A stretch of DNA of 64,000 nucleotides from Oceanospirillum multiglobuliferum. Lineage in GTDB: Bacteria; Pseudomonadota; Gammaproteobacteria; Pseudomonadales; Halomonadaceae. A program made the translations under genes and the position numbers. The notes below the pieces were generated by a model. The model was not told the origin of the DNA, made no database searches, and saw only the letters and a list, made by a program, of their open reading frames with translations. Location of the stretch: the NCBI RefSeq assembly GCF_900167095.1, contig NZ_FUXG01000005.1, positions 120,075-184,074 of the forward strand, given 5' to 3'. The stretch's first letter is position 1. The number at the start of each line of letters is the position of its first letter. This document shows positions 27,426 through 37,258 of this stretch, one piece after another.

Positions 27426-28400
27426 TTACAGCCAGTTCTTACGGCGTAACAGCAGGGTTAAAATTATACCTGTGATAAATAAACCTACGCTGACATACAA
27501 AAAAGCGTCAGGGTTGTCTGCACCGGGCATACCACCTACGTTGATACCGAGTAGACCCGTAACTAAACCTAAAGGCAAAAACACTGCGGTAATAATAGAA
27601 AGCAGATAAACCCGCTGGTTACCCTTTTCAGAGAGCTGACTTTGTAGCTCCTCTTGTATCACAATGGCGCGTTCGCGCATGGCATCAATATCTTCTAGAT
27701 AACGAATCATTCGATCTGTTACCTCTCTAAGCCGTAAGCGTTGCCCTTCATCCAACCAGTATTGCTTTTCAGTTTGCAGACGAGCCAGTGCGTCACGCTG
27801 AGGGGCAAGGTAGCGGTGCAGTGTAATGATTTGTCGCCGTAACGATGACAGCTCTGTTTTGATATCGCTGTGATCATTACTTAAAATGCGATCTTCTAAG
27901 TTGGCCAAAGTTTCGTCATAGTTTTCAATGGTGTCACTCATGCGCCAAGTCAGATGATCTGCTAGATCTACCACAAATTCACCGCTGTTCATTGGGGCTT
28001 GCTGCTGCTTAATTGCAGAGACCATATCTTGTATTGACGCGAGTTGGCGTTTGCGAGTGCTGATAATACGGTTCTGTTCAACCCAAAGCCGAATGGAGAC
28101 CATATCATCGGGTTCTGCACCGGGGTTAAGGTTTACGCCGCGTAACACGAGCAATAAGTTTTGGCCAAAAGGTGTGCAACGTGGGCGAGTATCGGTCACG
28201 GTGAGGGCTTCAACGACTACGGGGTCTAAGCTTGCCTCTTCTGTTAACCAGCGCACAGCCTCTTCATCGGTGTAATCAACATGCACCCAAAGTAAACCTT
28301 GATGAGATTGCCACTCGCTGATTTGCTCAGCATTTAAGCTTTGTCCAGATCCTTGACGATCTAATAAAAAAGCTTGTACTAAACCAGATTGAATAGCCAT
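27426..28400 (-). CDS. zntB: Zinc transporter ZntB / CorA family
   Basis: A 324-residue member of the CorA superfamily with a large cytoplasmic N-terminal domain (helical, many Arg and Gln) and two C-terminal membrane helices (about 263-283 and 295-316). The loop between them follows L-L-G-I-N-V-G-G-M-P-G, the ZntB form of the CorA signature (G-I-N in place of G-M-N). Family members move Zn2+ across the inner membrane. TAGGGA lies before the ATG. Whether it imports or exports cannot be told from sequence. Confidence 0.88.
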   Translation of the reverse strand: MAIQSGLVQAFLLDRQGSGQSLNAEQISEWQSHQGLLWVHVDYTDEEAVRWLTEEASLDPVVVEALTVTDTRPRCTPFGQNLLLVLRGVNLNPGAEPDDMVSIRLWVEQNRIISTRKRQLASIQDMVSAIKQQQAPMNSGEFVVDLADHLTWRMSDTIENYDETLANLEDRILSNDHSDIKTELSSLRRQIITLHRYLAPQRDALARLQTEKQYWLDEGQRLRLREVTDRMIRYLEDIDAMRERAIVIQEELQSQLSEKGNQRVYLLSIITAVFLPLGLVTGLLGINVGGMPGADNPDAFLYVSVGLFITGIILTLLLRRKNWL

Positions 28401-28477
28401 AACGATAATTCCCTAAGCTGGGCTATAGCCCCTATGTCGATAGATAAAGTCTGCTCACTGATGACATAGAGTTTAGA

Positions 28478-28506
28478 GTAAAACAGCGTGATTTACGCTG
28501 TTTTAC
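28478..28506 (-). terminator. 11-bp perfect hairpin after the azoreductase gene
   Basis: GTAAAACAGCG and CGCTGTTTTAC pair perfectly around a 7-base loop, 33 bases beyond the azoreductase stop on the minus strand. The T-rich arm serves as a short U-tract. It separates azoreductase from zntB. Confidence 0.6.
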
Positions 28507-28538
28507 GCTTAACGAACCTAGAAAATAGTGTCCTGACC

Positions 28539-29144
28539 TTATGCGGGTAATAGTAACTCTATTTGTGCTCGGGCTTCGGTTAGAGCCTCCTCACCACGCG
28601 CAACACCAGCGGCTTGAATCAGGTGAATATCTTGAATGCCAACAAAGTTGAGTACCACCTTTAGGTAGTTGTCTTGATGGTTTAAGAAGGCAATAGGCGT
28701 ATGTGCGCGATAGTCGCCACCACTTGCACCCACAACATAAACGGGGCGGTCTGTCAGTAAGCCCTTTGGCCCTGTACTAGTGTATTGAAAGGTTTCACCG
28801 ACTCGTGCGACATGATCAATCCAAGTTTTTAGGCCAGATGTAACGCTGAAGTTGTGCATAGGCGTGCCAATAATCACGGCATCTGCTTGGCGTAGTTCGG
28901 CAATAAACTCGTCTGACAACGCTAAAGCCTGTTTTTGCTCATCCGTGCGTTGATCTGCCGGAGTATAAAACGCATTGATGGTCTCTTCACTGATATGAGG
29001 TGGTGGATTCAACCCCACATCGCGCTCAACAATTTGACCAGTAGGATTGGCTTGCTGCCATTTAGTCACAAGCTCTGCGGTCAATTGACGGGTAATAGAC
29101 GCACTGCTTTTAGGGCTAGAATGAATTACTAATAAGGTTGGCAT
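28539..29144 (-). CDS. azoR: FMN-dependent NADH azoreductase
   Basis: Flavodoxin-fold quinone/azo reductase of 201 residues, like E. coli AzoR. Motifs: N-terminal FMN loop I-H-S-S-P-K-S-S-A-S-I-T-R, then G-T-P-M-H-N-F-S-V-T-S-G-L-K-T-W-I-D (about 85-102) and V-G-A-S-G-G. It reduces quinones and azo compounds by two electrons, giving protection from thiol and quinone stress. The start at 29144 has AGGAACT upstream and fits the family; the longer frame to 29183 does not. A LysR regulator is divergent, 123 bases away, and is its likely regulator. Confidence 0.93.
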   Translation of the reverse strand: MPTLLVIHSSPKSSASITRQLTAELVTKWQQANPTGQIVERDVGLNPPPHISEETINAFYTPADQRTDEQKQALALSDEFIAELRQADAVIIGTPMHNFSVTSGLKTWIDHVARVGETFQYTSTGPKGLLTDRPVYVVGASGGDYRAHTPIAFLNHQDNYLKVVLNFVGIQDIHLIQAAGVARGEEALTEARAQIELLLPA

Positions 29145-29267
29145 AATATCAGTTCCTGAAAGATAGCTAAGGTTTAAGTGCATTTTATATAGATAAAAAA
29201 GAAAGAATATTGCAAAAAAACGCGCTATATTTTCGATAAATTAGAATTGTTTGGGTTTGGAGTCATC

Positions 29268-30197
29268 ATGGCAGGGCACAAAACAACTTTAGAGCAATGG
29301 CGAATTCTGCAAGCAGTTGTTGATCACGGTGGCTATTTTCACGCAGCAGAAGTCCTTCATCGTAGTCAGTCATCGCTCAATCATGCGGTCAAAAAATTAG
29401 AGCACCAACTAGGTGTAACGCTGCTGGAAGTTAAAGGCCGAAAGGCTTTTTTAACCTCCGCAGGCGAGGCGCTGTTAAGGCGCTCACGCTTGTTAACCGA
29501 TACCGCAGAAGCACTAGAAGTGCTCGCCGAAAACTTTGATATGGGCTGGGAGCCAGAGCTGAAAATTGCAGTTGAGGTGATCTATCCACGGGAGCTGCTA
29601 TTTCGTGCACTTGCGAAGTTTTATCCGGAAAGTCGCGGCACTCGTATTCGTATCATGGATTCGGTTTTAACGGGCGGACAAGACCATATTCTGAACAAAA
29701 CCGCTGACTTGGTTATTGCAGGTATGTTGCCTAAAGGCTATATCGGAGAAACACTTTGCCAAATAGAGTTTGTGTTGGTCGTGCATCATAGCCATCAGTT
29801 GGCGCAATTAGAACAGCCTATCAGTCAGCAAGCTTTGATTAATCAAATGCAAGTGGTGATAAAGGACAATGGCCTGAAGCCTGATGAATCCAGAGGCTGG
29901 CTAAAATCAGAGCAACGCTGGACGGTTGATAGCTTTGAACGTGCCAAGCAAATTTTAAAGCTAGGGTTAGGCTTCTGCTGGTTGCCTCGTCATGAGGTGC
30001 TAAACGAGTTGTCACAAGGTCTATTGGTTGAGCTCAGTGTACAGCGTTACTCTAATCGAACAGGGGCTGTGTTTTTAGTCATCCCTAATCCAGATCATCT
30101 AGGCCCCGGTGGGCAGCGTTTGTATGAAATCTTAAAATCTGAAGGTCAAACAACTGAATGTCAGCAAGCACTTGGACAAATGGGGATTAAACTGTGA
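29268..30197 (+). CDS. LysR-type regulator divergent from azoR
   Basis: A 309-residue LysR protein: N-terminal winged helix (about 8-66, with A-A-E-V-L-H-R-S-Q-S-S-L-N-H-A-V-K-K-L-E) and a two-lobed effector domain. The divergent layout with the azoreductase gene suggests it controls that gene and itself in the shared 123-base gap, where A/T-rich half sites could bind it. The frame opens from TTG 29247, but ATG 29268 is preceded by GGAG at good spacing. The effector is unknown. Confidence 0.88.
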   Translation: MAGHKTTLEQWRILQAVVDHGGYFHAAEVLHRSQSSLNHAVKKLEHQLGVTLLEVKGRKAFLTSAGEALLRRSRLLTDTAEALEVLAENFDMGWEPELKIAVEVIYPRELLFRALAKFYPESRGTRIRIMDSVLTGGQDHILNKTADLVIAGMLPKGYIGETLCQIEFVLVVHHSHQLAQLEQPISQQALINQMQVVIKDNGLKPDESRGWLKSEQRWTVDSFERAKQILKLGLGFCWLPRHEVLNELSQGLLVELSVQRYSNRTGAVFLVIPNPDHLGPGGQRLYEILKSEGQTTECQQALGQMGIKL

Positions 30198-30293
30198 TAA
30201 AACACAGAACTATTTCTCTTATGGTCTGTTGTACATATCCATAGGTTATGGCCTCAGCTATAATATTGAAAATATGAATATAAGGAGCAAACC

Positions 30294-31097
30294 ATGTCAC
30301 AACGACGTTCAGGAGCTTTTCTCAATAAAAGCTCAGGTGCAGGCCGCATCGTTCAGGCGACAACACTGACAGCCGCTTTGTTTGCAGGTACTGCATTTGC
30401 GGCGCAAGAGAATGGTTTGCTAAAAGCCACTATTGAGATGGATCGACAGTACATTCCAGCGTTGATTGCTACCAGCCAGCAAAATCAAGCTGCAGCAAAA
30501 GATGCCATGTCAGACTTTTCTCAAGAGTGGGTTAAATTCTCTGGTGCGTTTGCTATTCATAGCACAGACCCTGAGTGGCAATACTTTATGGATATTGCGA
30601 CCAATAAAGTCAGCGAGGCTTTCGTTGATGTGCAAGAAGGCAAATTAAGAAAAGCGCATGAAGCACTGGAAACGGTTAGAATCACTTTGCATGGCCTACG
30701 TGAGCGCAATGGTATTGATTACTATGTTGATGAGCTAAATGCCTATCATCGGTATATGGAAAACATTGTAAAAACCATACAAAACCGCAAAAGTGATCAG
30801 TTCACTAAAGCAGAGATTAAAACCATTCAGAAAAACTGGGCAGAAGTTTGGCCTCGTTGGGAAAACATTCGCCGCCATGTGAGCCGAGCGGAGTTTGACC
30901 AAGCGCTATTTGGCTTTAGTGATGATCGTTTAGTTGAACTAAAACAAGCGGTTGCAGAAGAGCAGGCTGCGCTTTATCAGCTCAAGCGTGCACTGTTAAA
31001 TGGCTCAGACAAGCTTATTGCAGATGCAGGCTTAAGTTTAGTTCCTGGCTTTAAGCGTACCTACCGTACTTTTGGTGATTTACCGATTGAAGAATAG
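30294..31097 (+). CDS. Exported helical protein of unknown function
   Basis: I do not recognise a family. The 267-residue protein has a signal peptide (hydrophobic near 20-37, cleavage near A-F-A-A). The mature part is almost wholly helical, rich in Ala, Gln, Lys and Glu, with aromatic and His residues spaced along helices (e.g. Y-Y-V-D-E-L-N-A-Y-H-R-Y-M). It has no Cys, so no c-type haem. A periplasmic helical-bundle protein is likely. TAAGGAG precedes the ATG at good distance. It follows the LysR gene by 96 bases and ends in a strong terminator. Confidence 0.75.
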   Translation: MSQRRSGAFLNKSSGAGRIVQATTLTAALFAGTAFAAQENGLLKATIEMDRQYIPALIATSQQNQAAAKDAMSDFSQEWVKFSGAFAIHSTDPEWQYFMDIATNKVSEAFVDVQEGKLRKAHEALETVRITLHGLRERNGIDYYVDELNAYHRYMENIVKTIQNRKSDQFTKAEIKTIQKNWAEVWPRWENIRRHVSRAEFDQALFGFSDDRLVELKQAVAEEQAALYQLKRALLNGSDKLIADAGLSLVPGFKRTYRTFGDLPIEE

Positions 31098-31121
31098 CCA
31101 CTGCTGATCTCTGATCAACCT

Positions 31122-31154
31122 AAAAAGGTTGGCTTTAACAGGCCAACCTTTTTT
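31122..31154. terminator. Bidirectional terminator between convergent genes
   Basis: AAAAAGGTTGGC (31122-31133) and GCCAACCTTTTTT (31142-31154) form a stem with A- and T-runs on the outer ends. It can end transcripts from both the helical-protein gene and the minus-strand gene that stops at 31174. Confidence 0.88.
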
Positions 31155-31173
31155 ATGGGTAATATCTAGCATT

Positions 31174-31581
31174 TTATCGAGAAGCAACGGGTAAACATTG
31201 TGTTTGTTGCATCAGATAGTGATCAATGGCGCGCACAGCAGATTGGGGTTTTGGGTTGAGTTCTTCCAAGTATTTTAAGGTAGCAAGTACCACTTGGTTA
31301 CGATCGGTGCTGACAACCGTACAGTGCTCAGCCACAAGGTCATAGATGCCCAAAATATAGCTGCTGCACTGCCCTGATTGAAAGGCCCCCATCAGTGATT
31401 GGCTGCCCTCTAATAACGGCTTACATTGTTGTAGTAGTTGCAGAGTAGATAAACTGGCATCACGTTTCTGTTGACTGAGTGGCTGGTGTTTGATGTCGGC
31501 AAAGCCTGCGTAAGTTGTAGACTGCATCGCAAGACTTAGGCTTAGCAATATTCCGATTTTTTTCAGTGTCGACCCAATCAT
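31174..31581 (-). CDS. Small exported protein resembling Rap1a/Tai family
   Basis: A 135-residue protein with a signal peptide (cleavage near T-Y-A-G). The mature part has four cysteines; the segment Q-C-S-S-Y-I-L-G-I-Y-D followed by C, then V-V-L-A-T-L-K-Y-L and a final Cys is the pattern of the Rap1a/Tai domain. Some members of that domain are immunity proteins to type VI effectors, but many are chromosomal proteins of unknown role. No type VI genes are in the window, so immunity is not supported. Probably periplasmic and disulfide-bonded. Confidence 0.6.
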   Translation of the reverse strand: MIGSTLKKIGILLSLSLAMQSTTYAGFADIKHQPLSQQKRDASLSTLQLLQQCKPLLEGSQSLMGAFQSGQCSSYILGIYDLVAEHCTVVSTDRNQVVLATLKYLEELNPKPQSAVRAIDHYLMQQTQCLPVASR

Positions 31582-32082
31582 AATTGAACCTCATTCCTTG
31601 CGGTGGTATTAAGTGCCGGATAAATGAAATTGCTGCAAATGCGAGATCATTGCCAAAGTAAAGATAGTCTGTATTTTTGACTGTTCGAAGGCAAAACGGT
31701 GGCACTTTATGTATCAATTCAGGTCAGTTTGATGACGTGCCCCGATTACTGGATATGTACTGCAATTATCACTGGTGAATTGTTGTGCAATTTAACTCAA
31801 ATGGCCGCAAAGCCTGATGGCTGCTCAGTTGTTAAGGGCTATTCATAAATTATTCACAGAATTGTTCACGGAATCTGTGGATAAGATTTTTTGATCTCTA
31901 TCTATTTGAATTTAAAAGATTATTTTAAATTTTGTTGTGAACGTGGTGCCATCTTGCAATAGATGTTAGAGGCGATTTAAAGCTGCAATAAGTGTTAAAA
32001 TCACACCTATTGAAATATTGTGAACAACATTTGATTTTGATGTGTTCAATCGAAGCATCTATAAAACAATAAGGCAAAAGCA
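31582..32082. other. 501-base AT-rich intergenic region with DnaA-box-like sites
   Basis: No convincing gene on either strand. It contains TTATTCACA at 31850-31858 and, in inverted orientation, TGTGGATAA at 31876-31884 (a perfect reverse DnaA box), 17 bases apart, in an AT-rich stretch. The remainder should hold promoters for the flanking divergent genes, but none stands out. Confidence 0.5.
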
Positions 32083-33237
32083 ATGGATAACTTTAGTTTT
32101 CAAAATCCAACAAAGTTGATTTTTGGTGAAGGGCAGATCGCAAAAATCGCCAATGAAATTCCAAAAGATAAAAAGGTACTGGTGATTTACGGCGGCGGTA
32201 GCATTAAGCGCAACGGTGTTTATGAGCAGATTAGCGCTGCACTTGAGGGGCATCAATGGTCTGAGTTTTCAGGCATTGAACCTAACCCTAGCTTTCACAC
32301 GGCGCTAAAAGCGGTTGAACAGATTAAAGCCGAAGGGGTTGAATATCTACTGGCCGTAGGCGGTGGCTCTGTTGCTGATGCCACGAAATTTATTGCCGCT
32401 GCGGCTTGCTTTGACGGTGATCCTTGGTCAATTTTATCAGAGGGGGCTAGAATTCGAGCGGCACTGCCTTTGGCTGTTGTGCTCACACTACCTGCCACCG
32501 GTTCCGAAAGTAATCCCAACGGCGTCATGACCAACTACGAAACCCAAGAGAAGTTGGCATTCTATGGTCGTCAGCTCTTCCCTAAGTTTGCTGTGCTTGA
32601 CCCTACTTTGACTTACTCCCTGCCTGCAAAACAGGTCGCTAACGGCATTGTGGACGCTTATGTTCACACTGTAGAGCAATATCTTACTTATCCTGTCGGT
32701 GCAGACCTACAGGATCGCTTTGCAGAGGGCATTCTACGTACCTTAGTTGATAATGGCCCTAAAGCGTTATCTGAGCCTAAAAACTACACCGTGCGTGCCA
32801 ATGTAATGCTATCGGCAACGATGGCACTTAATGGTTTAATCGGTTCTGGTGTGCCACAAGATTGGGCGACACACTTTATCGGCCATGAGTTGACAGCCTT
32901 GCACGGTTTAGATCACGGGCAAACCTTAGCGGTTATTTTGCCTGCGGTTATGGCTGAGAAACGTGAGCAAAAGCATGAGAAATTATTGCAGTATGCTAAA
33001 GAGGTTTGGAATATCAGCAGCGGCACAGAAAGCGACCGTATCGACCGCGCCATTGATGAAACCCGTGCCTTTTTTGAGAGCCTAGGTATTGCGACACGTT
33101 TAAGCGATTATGGCGTAACAGAGCAAGATATACCGGCGATGATTGCAGCACTCAGCGAACATAAAATGACTGCGTTGGGCGAACATGGCGACATTACCCC
33201 TGAGGTCAGTGCCGCTATTTTGAAACGTTGTTTATAG
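32083..33237 (+). CDS. yqhD: NADPH-dependent aldehyde reductase YqhD (iron-type ADH family)
   Basis: A 384-residue group III alcohol dehydrogenase closely similar along its length to E. coli YqhD. It reduces short-chain aldehydes, including toxic products of lipid peroxidation, with NADPH. Seen: the nucleotide site Y-G-G-G-S-I-K and A-V-G-G-G-S-V-A-D-A-T-K. Metal ligands lie in V-D-A-Y-V-H-T-V-E-Q (Asp, His) and G-H-E-L-T-A-L-H-G-L-D-H (two His). AAGG lies before the ATG. No YqhC-like regulator is adjacent. Confidence 0.94.
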   Translation: MDNFSFQNPTKLIFGEGQIAKIANEIPKDKKVLVIYGGGSIKRNGVYEQISAALEGHQWSEFSGIEPNPSFHTALKAVEQIKAEGVEYLLAVGGGSVADATKFIAAAACFDGDPWSILSEGARIRAALPLAVVLTLPATGSESNPNGVMTNYETQEKLAFYGRQLFPKFAVLDPTLTYSLPAKQVANGIVDAYVHTVEQYLTYPVGADLQDRFAEGILRTLVDNGPKALSEPKNYTVRANVMLSATMALNGLIGSGVPQDWATHFIGHELTALHGLDHGQTLAVILPAVMAEKREQKHEKLLQYAKEVWNISSGTESDRIDRAIDETRAFFESLGIATRLSDYGVTEQDIPAMIAALSEHKMTALGEHGDITPEVSAAILKRCL

Positions 33238-33292
33238 CATTTAGCATCGTACTGATATGGCAGGGCGATAATGATCTGTCCTACCACAATAA

Positions 33293-33325
33293 AAATGCCC
33301 ATGCAGGGTTCCTGCATGGGCATTT
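33293..33325. terminator. 15-bp perfect terminator hairpin
   Basis: AAATGCCCATGCAGG (33293-33307) and CCTGCATGGGCATTT (33311-33325) form a perfect stem with a 3-base loop. It lies between convergent yqhD and the TauE/SafE gene and may work for both, although the T-runs are short. Confidence 0.8.
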
Positions 33326-33361
33326 AAGCTTGATCTGTTTAGCTTTATCTACAGATATGGC

Positions 33362-34144
33362 TTAGAAAAATGCGTATTTAATCCCCAGACCCAGCAGCAT
33401 ACTTGATAGCAGCGGTTGCAACACTTTATTGGGTAAGCGGCTGCTCAGTTTGGTGCCCACATGAATGGCGGGTAATGAGCCTACCAGCAGCGCACCCAAC
33501 AGGGCGTAATCTACGTTACCTAGTATCATATGACCCAAACCTGCAACCAGCGTTAGTGGTACAGCATGTGCCAAATCAGTACCAATAATGCGAATGGCAC
33601 TTAAAGCTGGAAATAGGGTCAATAAGATAGCCGCGCCAAAGGCACCTGCACCAACCGACGATATGGTTACGCAGAAGCCCAACAGCATGCCCATCACAAT
33701 GGTAAAGCGATAGCGGTGTTGATTTACAAACTGGCGTAGTGGGCCATCTGTTGTGTCGTGAATTTTACGAATTCGACTTTTTAACAGCAAAACACCCGCA
33801 GTCAGCATCAACATTACGCCTAAACTGTGTGTAAGCAGGTCTGCATAGCTTTCAGGTGACGGAAAGTAATTAGCCAGTAGCCATACAGTTACGGCAGAAA
33901 CAGGTAAGCTGCCTAGGGCTAATGCCCCAGTGATTTTCCAGTCAACGGTCTTTTGCTTTTGGTGTGCAATCACACCACCTGCCTTGGTGATCGAGGCATA
34001 AAGCAGGTCAGTACCAATGGCAATATGAGGCGGAAAACCAAAAAGCAGCAACAATGGAGTCATTAGCGAGCCGCCGCCAACACCTGTTAAGCCAACAGCA
34101 AGACCAACGGCAGCGCCCGATAAGACATAAAGTAAGAAATCCAT
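33362..34144 (-). CDS. TauE/SafE family sulfite/anion permease
   Basis: Inner-membrane protein of 260 residues with about eight helices in two repeats. Each begins with the family phrase: G-L-T-G-V-G-G-G-S-L-M-T-P (near 17-29) and V-G-A-G-A-F-G-A-A (second half). Members export sulfite, sulfoacetate or related anions. It is divergent from cysB, which with cysH nearby supports a sulfur role. The start at 34144 with GGGGCTC upstream is preferred to the longer frame at 34171, because it places the first helix at the N-terminus. Confidence 0.88.
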   Translation of the reverse strand: MDFLLYVLSGAAVGLAVGLTGVGGGSLMTPLLLLFGFPPHIAIGTDLLYASITKAGGVIAHQKQKTVDWKITGALALGSLPVSAVTVWLLANYFPSPESYADLLTHSLGVMLMLTAGVLLLKSRIRKIHDTTDGPLRQFVNQHRYRFTIVMGMLLGFCVTISSVGAGAFGAAILLTLFPALSAIRIIGTDLAHAVPLTLVAGLGHMILGNVDYALLGALLVGSLPAIHVGTKLSSRLPNKVLQPLLSSMLLGLGIKYAFF

Positions 34145-34279
34145 AGAGCCCCGTAAAATGAAAAAACACAATCTGAAAATGGATGTGCGGGCTAATCTAT
34201 CTTGTCTGGCATATTCTTAAAAGTAATGTTTGCTTATATTTTTATGGCATAATATTCTTAAAAAGTTAAAGTTTTCTAA

Positions 34280-35269
<990 letters not shown>

Positions 35270-35296
35270 AACCGTTAAGCAATCACTCAGAACGAG

Positions 35297-35325
35297 AAAA
35301 GGCCAGCAGATGAGCTGGCCTTTTT
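35297..35325. terminator. Bidirectional terminator between cysB and cysH
   Basis: AAAAGGCCAGC (35297-35307) and GCTGGCCTTTTT (35314-35325) form an 11-bp stem with a 6-base loop and T/A runs on both sides, between convergent genes. Confidence 0.88.
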
Positions 35326-35345
35326 GTAACTTACGACAGCGGTGT

Positions 35346-36077
35346 TTACTTTTGCAGATTGCCCGCATGTAAGCCACACTCTTTGTGCGTCGCCTCTTCC
35401 CACCACCAGCGACCTTCTCGCTCATGTTGGTTAGGTAGCACAGGGCGTGTGCAAGGCTCGCAACCGATACTGGTAAAGCCTTTCTCATGTAGCTCATTGT
35501 AGGGCACATCAAACATACGGATAAACTCCCAAACCCGTTCAGAGCTCCAATTCGCCAGTGGATTAAATTTCACCAATGGACTCTCTGCGGTGCCAAAAGC
35601 CTGATCGTTCTCAGCAACAGGTACTTGGTTACGAGTGCCAGGGCTTTGATCTTTACGCTGGCCTGTAATCCAAGCATCTAAAGTACCTAGTTTACGACGA
35701 AGAGGTGCAACTTTACGCACACCACAGCAGCCTTGGTGTCCATCTTCATAAAAACTGAACAAACCTTTCTCTTTCACAAAAGCTTCTAAGGCTTGATGCT
35801 CAGGTGAAACCACATCAATTTGAATGCCATAGTGTTTGTTTACTTTGTCAATAAAACGATAAGTCTCAGGGTGTAAGCGCCCAGTATCTAAAGAGAACAC
35901 TTGCAGTTTGCTGCGGTCTTTGATCACTTTGCAGGCCAGCTCTATCAAAATAACATCTTCAGCACCGCTGAATGAAATGGCGATATTGTCAAATTGTGCC
36001 AGAGCTTGTTCGATGATTTTCTTAGGTGACTCAGTGTCAAACTCCAGCGCAAACTGGTTGGCGTTAAATGTGCTCAT
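35346..36077 (-). CDS. cysH: Phosphoadenylyl/adenylyl-sulfate reductase CysH
   Basis: Reduces activated sulfate (APS or PAPS) to sulfite with thioredoxin. The 243 residues hold the PP-loop S-F-S-G-A-E-D (about 36-42), two cysteine pairs (C-C-G-V-R-K near 117 and C-E-P-C near 207) that bind a 4Fe-4S cluster, and the catalytic E-C-G-L-H near the C-terminus. The cluster cysteines point to the APS-reducing type (EC 1.8.4.10) rather than the cluster-free enterobacterial PAPS type. The start at 36077 (M-S-T-F-N) is preferred to the longer frame at 36134. Probably a CysB target. Confidence 0.93.
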   Translation of the reverse strand: MSTFNANQFALEFDTESPKKIIEQALAQFDNIAISFSGAEDVILIELACKVIKDRSKLQVFSLDTGRLHPETYRFIDKVNKHYGIQIDVVSPEHQALEAFVKEKGLFSFYEDGHQGCCGVRKVAPLRRKLGTLDAWITGQRKDQSPGTRNQVPVAENDQAFGTAESPLVKFNPLANWSSERVWEFIRMFDVPYNELHEKGFTSIGCEPCTRPVLPNQHEREGRWWWEEATHKECGLHAGNLQK

Positions 36078-36408
36078 ATGGGTATCCGTTATCACAGTCT
36101 TTATAGTCAGGTGAGGGTGATTTAAGCCCCCCAAACCCGAGTGTTATTAGATTTTGGCTATAAGTTATCAGTTGCTTAGAAGAAAAATAAATAAAAAGTA
36201 CTTCTATGAATATACCTATTCGAGTACCTCGCTTGAAAAAGGCAAACCATATACAGGCTATCTACCACTTATGCTCTAGTCTTGTGCATCGCTTACTGCT
36301 CTAATTTATGCGCTATATATGATACGCTATCGCGCATCCTATTCAGTGTTAAGAAAAATACCTAACACTGAAAAACATACCCTAACTAAAAAATATAAGG
36401 ACAATACC
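36078..36408. other. 331-base divergent region between cysH and thrH
   Basis: AT-rich and without a supported gene. It must hold divergent promoters. TATATATGAT around 36314-36323 could be a -10 region for thrH, but no good -35 box pairs with it. No clear CysB site can be called by eye. Confidence 0.4.
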
Positions 36409-37026
36409 GTGGAACTGGCATGTCTTGACCTTGAAGGTGTTTTAATCCCTGAAATTTGGATCGCGTTTGCAGAGAAAACGGGCATCGACGCGTTAAAAGC
36501 AACCACCCGTGATGTACCTGATTACGATGTGTTGATGAAACAACGCTTACGCATTTTGGATGAGAACGGCCTGAAACTGCCTGATATTCAAGCTGTGATT
36601 GCTGAACTAGAGCCACTAGAAGGTGCAAAAGAGTTTGTTGAGTGGCTGCGCGAGCGTTTCCAGTTAGTGATTCTGTCTGACACTTTTTACGAATTCGCAG
36701 CCCCGTTGATGAAGCAGTTAGGCTATCCAACGCTGCTATGTCATAAGCTTGAAGTGGATGAAGAAGGCCGTATTACGGATTACACACTGCGCCAGCGTGA
36801 TCCTAAGCGTCAATCGGTACGTGCATTCCAGTTGTTAAACTACCGCGTGATTGCAGCGGGTGATTCTTACAACGACACCACCATGCTGACGCAAGCCGAA
36901 GCTGGTATTCTGTTCCATGCGCCAGACAATGTGATTGCAGAGTTCCCTCAGTTCCCAGCGGTACACACTTATGAAGATCTGAAAGATCAGTTCTTAAAAG
37001 CCAGTAACCGTAATCTGACAAAGTAA
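36409..37026 (+). CDS. thrH: ThrH: phosphoserine phosphatase / homoserine phosphotransferase
   Basis: HAD-family enzyme of 205 residues, almost the same as the Pseudomonas ThrH in length and core: A-C-L-D-L-E-G-V-L-(I)-P-E-I-W-I-A-F at the N-terminus (nucleophile Asp in D-L-E-G), I-L-S-D-T-F-Y-E-F (motif II Ser), and A-A-G-D-S-Y-N-D-T-T-M-L (motif III/IV acidic residues). It can dephosphorylate phosphoserine and pass the phosphate to homoserine. The start is GTG 36409 with AAGG upstream; the frame to 36319 is longer but lacks homology. A terminator follows. Confidence 0.95.
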   Translation: MELACLDLEGVLIPEIWIAFAEKTGIDALKATTRDVPDYDVLMKQRLRILDENGLKLPDIQAVIAELEPLEGAKEFVEWLRERFQLVILSDTFYEFAAPLMKQLGYPTLLCHKLEVDEEGRITDYTLRQRDPKRQSVRAFQLLNYRVIAAGDSYNDTTMLTQAEAGILFHAPDNVIAEFPQFPAVHTYEDLKDQFLKASNRNLTK

Positions 37027-37048
37027 CAGTGTAATTCTGTCTACTTGC

Positions 37049-37075
37049 GCCCCAGTGCTCTTTGCTGGGGCTTTT
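37049..37075 (+). terminator. Rho-independent terminator after thrH
   Basis: GCCCCAG (37049-37055) and CTGGGGC (37065-37071) pair around a 9-base loop and are followed by TTTT. Confidence 0.82.
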
Positions 37076-37258
37076 CCTTATAGCACCTTTCTTGCTTTCA
37101 AAACCTGCCTCCAGCTAAAGCCCGTGATCACAGTTCTTTTAGCGCACTTGTATCGTTTAACTTAATTTATGTAAATGAAAATATTTCTCAATTGAATTGT
37201 AAAGGTTATGCTTTCAGTATAGGATGATAATGGTTCTTATTTGTAGGGTTTTCCTATT

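Noticed and set aside
31174..31581. Type VI immunity protein
   Set aside because: The domain pattern fits Rap1a/Tai, but no effector or secretion genes are near.
37225..37240. Fur-box-like TGATAATGGTTCTTA before the EAL gene
   Set aside because: The left half fits but the right half has several mismatches, and the gene has no iron link. Not strong enough to list.
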